Below, in pieces: positions 4,900-6,383 of a DNA stretch of 6,383 bases. This DNA is from a bacterium (GTDB lineage Bacteria > AUK180 > JAQVHJ01). Below the pieces are notes generated by a model that saw only the letters and a program-made list of their open reading frames with translations, did not search any database and had not been told where the DNA came from. The stretch spans positions 1-6,383 of the forward strand of contig JAQVHJ010000147.1 of the NCBI GenBank assembly GCA_028696285.1, written 5' to 3'. The translations under genes and the position numbers were made by a program. Positions within the stretch are counted from its first letter, which is position 1. Each line of letters starts with the position of its first letter.

Positions 4900-5847
4900 T
4901 TATTTAACTGCATTTATATGCAGGTCATTTCCGTCATCATCTTTAACTCGCGTTCCTTTAACATCTTTTGATTCGACTTTATATACTTCCGTATTTATCC
5001 CGGACTGCTTCTCTTTTTCTTTGGTCTCAATAGCTGTTTGAAGAAAATTTTTCGCAGATGATTTGGATGGTAATGCAGCTGTTTGTTCTGCAGACAGAGA
5101 ATCAATTATATATGATTCTAAAAGTGATTCCCACTTCTTTTCAAAGAGAAGATGATTCCCGAAAACATCCAAAATCCCATCCTTCCCTATAAAGACTACA
5201 ACTCCGACCATCTTGGGATTCTTTGAAGGGAGGTCAATGAATTTTGTCTTTATCTCCTTAACTTTTTTTATGATCTCTTCTGAATCATACATCTCCGTTA
5301 ATGCGTCCGTTTCATTCTGTGTATTTAATAATGAATTGGTTTTTGAAACTTCTGTCCAAACCTGGCTTTGGTTCCCGTCGTAATTTGCAGCACTTCTGAC
5401 TTTACCTGTTGCAACTTTATTTCTGCTTGAAAATTCATCTGAAGCATATGTCCAGCGGCCCTGTTCAACACAAAAAACAGGAATCTTCACATTCTTCGCC
5501 AATGGTTTTAGAATCACATCGACACCTATCGTCCTGTTTTGCTTTGCGCCTTCAATTATATCTCCCGCCATTAAATAAATGTACCGGTTTGACTTGTTCG
5601 TAGCGCTTAGTGTATTCACACTTCCGCCTTCATCTATCTCCTTAATATCAAGAAGGTCTTCCGCTAACGCATCGGCTAAGGTTATATAATCATGGGGTGG
5701 TTCCTGCGACTCAGGATTAATAACCGGAAAAATCACTAATGATTTATAAATAACCGGATCCCCTATCTCAAAATTCAGACTGAATGCGAATACTGATAAG
5801 AACACGAGAAAAACCAGAAAAAACAATGATTTAATAAATCGTTTCAT
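4900..5847 (-). CDS. Secreted ARPP-1 (DUF6569)-type protein
   Basis: The product is 315 residues. Residues 1-23 form a signal peptide: MKRFIKS, then a run of Phe, Leu and Val ending AFS before LNFEIG. The protein should be exported or lie in the envelope. The core matches what I know of the ARPP-1/DUF6569 family. YLMAGDIIEGAKQNRTIGVD (91-110) is the Gly-Glu/Asp-x-x-x-Gly-x-x-Gln-Asn/Asp-Arg motif. IPVFCVEQGRW (122-132, Cys126) follows. VVVFIGKDGILDVFGN (216-231) comes before a helical C-terminal part. The biochemical role of the family is not established; its name reflects genomic association with ADP-ribosylglycohydrolase and rhodanese-phosphatase proteins. The start at 5847 has AAGGAG exactly 6 nt upstream. 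The longer frame from 5901 adds residues ahead of the signal peptide with no ribosome site and is rejected. It is divergent from the phosphatase-like gene. Confidence 0.8.
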   Translation of the reverse strand: MKRFIKSLFFLVFLVFLSVFAFSLNFEIGDPVIYKSLVIFPVINPESQEPPHDYITLADALAEDLLDIKEIDEGGSVNTLSATNKSNRYIYLMAGDIIEGAKQNRTIGVDVILKPLAKNVKIPVFCVEQGRWTYASDEFSSRNKVATGKVRSAANYDGNQSQVWTEVSKTNSLLNTQNETDALTEMYDSEEIIKKVKEIKTKFIDLPSKNPKMVGVVVFIGKDGILDVFGNHLLFEKKWESLLESYIIDSLSAEQTAALPSKSSAKNFLQTAIETKEKEKQSGINTEVYKVESKDVKGTRVKDDDGNDLHINAVK

Positions 5848-5865
5848 GCTCATCTCCTTGTTTAT

Positions 5866-5889
5866 GTAAATATTTACGAAATACATTTC
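5866..5889. promoter_or_regulatory. Two abutting 12-bp dyads upstream of the ARPP-1-type gene
   Basis: GTAAATATTTAC (5866-5877) is a perfect palindrome. It directly abuts GAAATACATTTC (5878-5889), a 5-bp inverted repeat with a 2-bp centre. They lie just upstream of the Shine-Dalgarno (5854-5859) of the secreted protein gene, where its promoter is expected. No good -10/-35 pair is visible there. The site could be an operator, but AT-rich palindromes also arise by chance. Confidence 0.35.
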
Positions 5890-5922
5890 AATTAATTTCA
5901 CTTTTATTTCTCAGGAAAAACA

Positions 5923-5951
5923 TTGAAAATTGACAATAAATCTGTTAAAAT
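5923..5951 (+). promoter_or_regulatory. Promoter for the phosphatase/arsenate reductase-like gene
   Basis: TTGAAA (5923-5928) and TAAAAT (5946-5951) are 17 bp apart, and TGT before the -10 gives an extended -10. The start codon is 27 nt further on. A consensus-like TTGACA at 5930-5935 has no matching -10 at a good distance. Confidence 0.6.
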
Positions 5952-5978
5952 AACTTAAATAATAAAAAACGGGAGACA

Positions 5979-6383
5979 ATGAAGAAAAAATTTAATATTT
6001 TATTTATTTGCAAAGAAAACTCGGCTCGATCTCAACTTGCAGAAGCTGTTTCCAAGAATACTTTTCCAAATCATAACTTTTATTCCGCAGGAAGTGAACC
6101 CGGAATTGAAATTAAACCTGTTATAAAAAAATATCTCGAAGAAAAACAGATAGATTTCTCTGACCAGTACCCGAAATCATTTTCTGAACTTCCTGAAATT
6201 GTTTTTGATCTTGTTATTATTCTTTGTCAAGACGAAAGTAACTGCCCTCTTTTTTCAGGTGAGTTTAAACATAAACTGTATTTCCCCCTTGAGGATATCG
6301 GTCAAATTTCTGATGATAAAAAGGCAGGAAAAGTTATTGACGATATAGTAAATCTGATAGACGACATTATAAGATTATTTATT
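5979..6383 (+). CDS. Low-molecular-weight phosphatase / thioredoxin-coupled arsenate reductase-like protein, cut by right edge
   Basis: From the ATG at 5979 the frame stays open for 135 codons to the window end, with no stop. The N-terminus ILFICKENSARSQLAEA (7-23) carries the Cys-x5-Arg-Ser phosphate loop (Cys11, Arg17) of low-molecular-weight tyrosine phosphatases and Staphylococcus-type ArsC. YSAGSEPG (35-42) is the next conserved turn. Cys83 and Cys89 in ILCQDESNCP match the extra redox cysteines of thioredoxin-coupled arsenate reductase, though spaced by five residues rather than the six of pI258 ArsC. Asp106 in FPLEDIG is the likely general acid. The visible length is near full for ArsC, so little is probably missing. 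Arsenate reduction is favoured, but a phosphatase role is not excluded, and no arsenite transporter or arsR lies in view. The start has GGGAG only 3-4 nt upstream, a tight spacing. Confidence 0.85.
   Translation, partial: MKKKFNILFICKENSARSQLAEAVSKNTFPNHNFYSAGSEPGIEIKPVIKKYLEEKQIDFSDQYPKSFSELPEIVFDLVIILCQDESNCPLFSGEFKHKLYFPLEDIGQISDDKKAGKVIDDIVNLIDDIIRLFI

Noticed and set aside
5409..5603. 64-codon plus-strand frame opposite the ARPP-1-type gene
   Set aside because: Antisense to a well-supported coding region, with no ribosome site or recognisable protein features.

Overview
The window is a low-GC bacterial segment with nine protein-coding genes in four transcription units. Two genes are cut by the window edges. 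Strong Shine-Dalgarno sites and near-consensus sigma-70-type promoters show it is bacterial. The secreted ARPP-1-type protein and the disulfide oxidoreductase resemble proteins of anaerobic or deep-branching lineages, but nothing here fixes the phylum.

Left block (minus strand, 1-1621). A nucleoside phosphorylase/MTA-SAH-nucleosidase-like protein leads. A small YbjN / type III-chaperone-like protein and a protein starting with a Clp N-terminal repeat domain follow at short spacing, the last running off the left edge. One strong promoter (1644-1672) can serve all three. Nucleosidase, peptide-binding fold and Clp-N together suggest a protein-handling or stress/conflict cassette; this is inference.

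Centre. Between this block and the next lies a roughly 160-bp element bounded by a perfect 16-bp inverted repeat (1683-1698 and 1828-1843). Near-consensus promoters fire outward from just beyond each end. The plus-strand operon (1907-3906) encodes an OsmC-family thiol peroxidase-like protein, a three-thioredoxin-fold protein disulfide oxidoreductase, a small glutaredoxin with a CSWC site, and GroES. A strong hairpin terminator follows with no groEL. The operon reads as a thiol-redox and protein-repair unit: peroxide removal by OsmC, disulfide exchange by the PDO-like protein and glutaredoxin, and refolding through the co-chaperonin.

Right block. A SpoU/TrmH-family RNA 2'-O-methyltransferase (minus strand) converges on the redox operon; its stop codon lies inside the operon's terminator hairpin. 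Next comes a secreted ARPP-1 (DUF6569)-type protein (minus strand) with its own terminator. Divergent from it is an incomplete low-molecular-weight phosphatase/arsenate reductase-like gene running off the right edge.

Three start sites were moved from the longest open frame on promoter or Shine-Dalgarno evidence (osmC-like, groES, SpoU), and the ARPP-1 start was also shortened. No tRNA, rRNA, CRISPR array or intact transposase gene was seen. No gene-free stretch exceeds 300 bases; the longest (1622-1906) holds the inverted-repeat element and two promoters.
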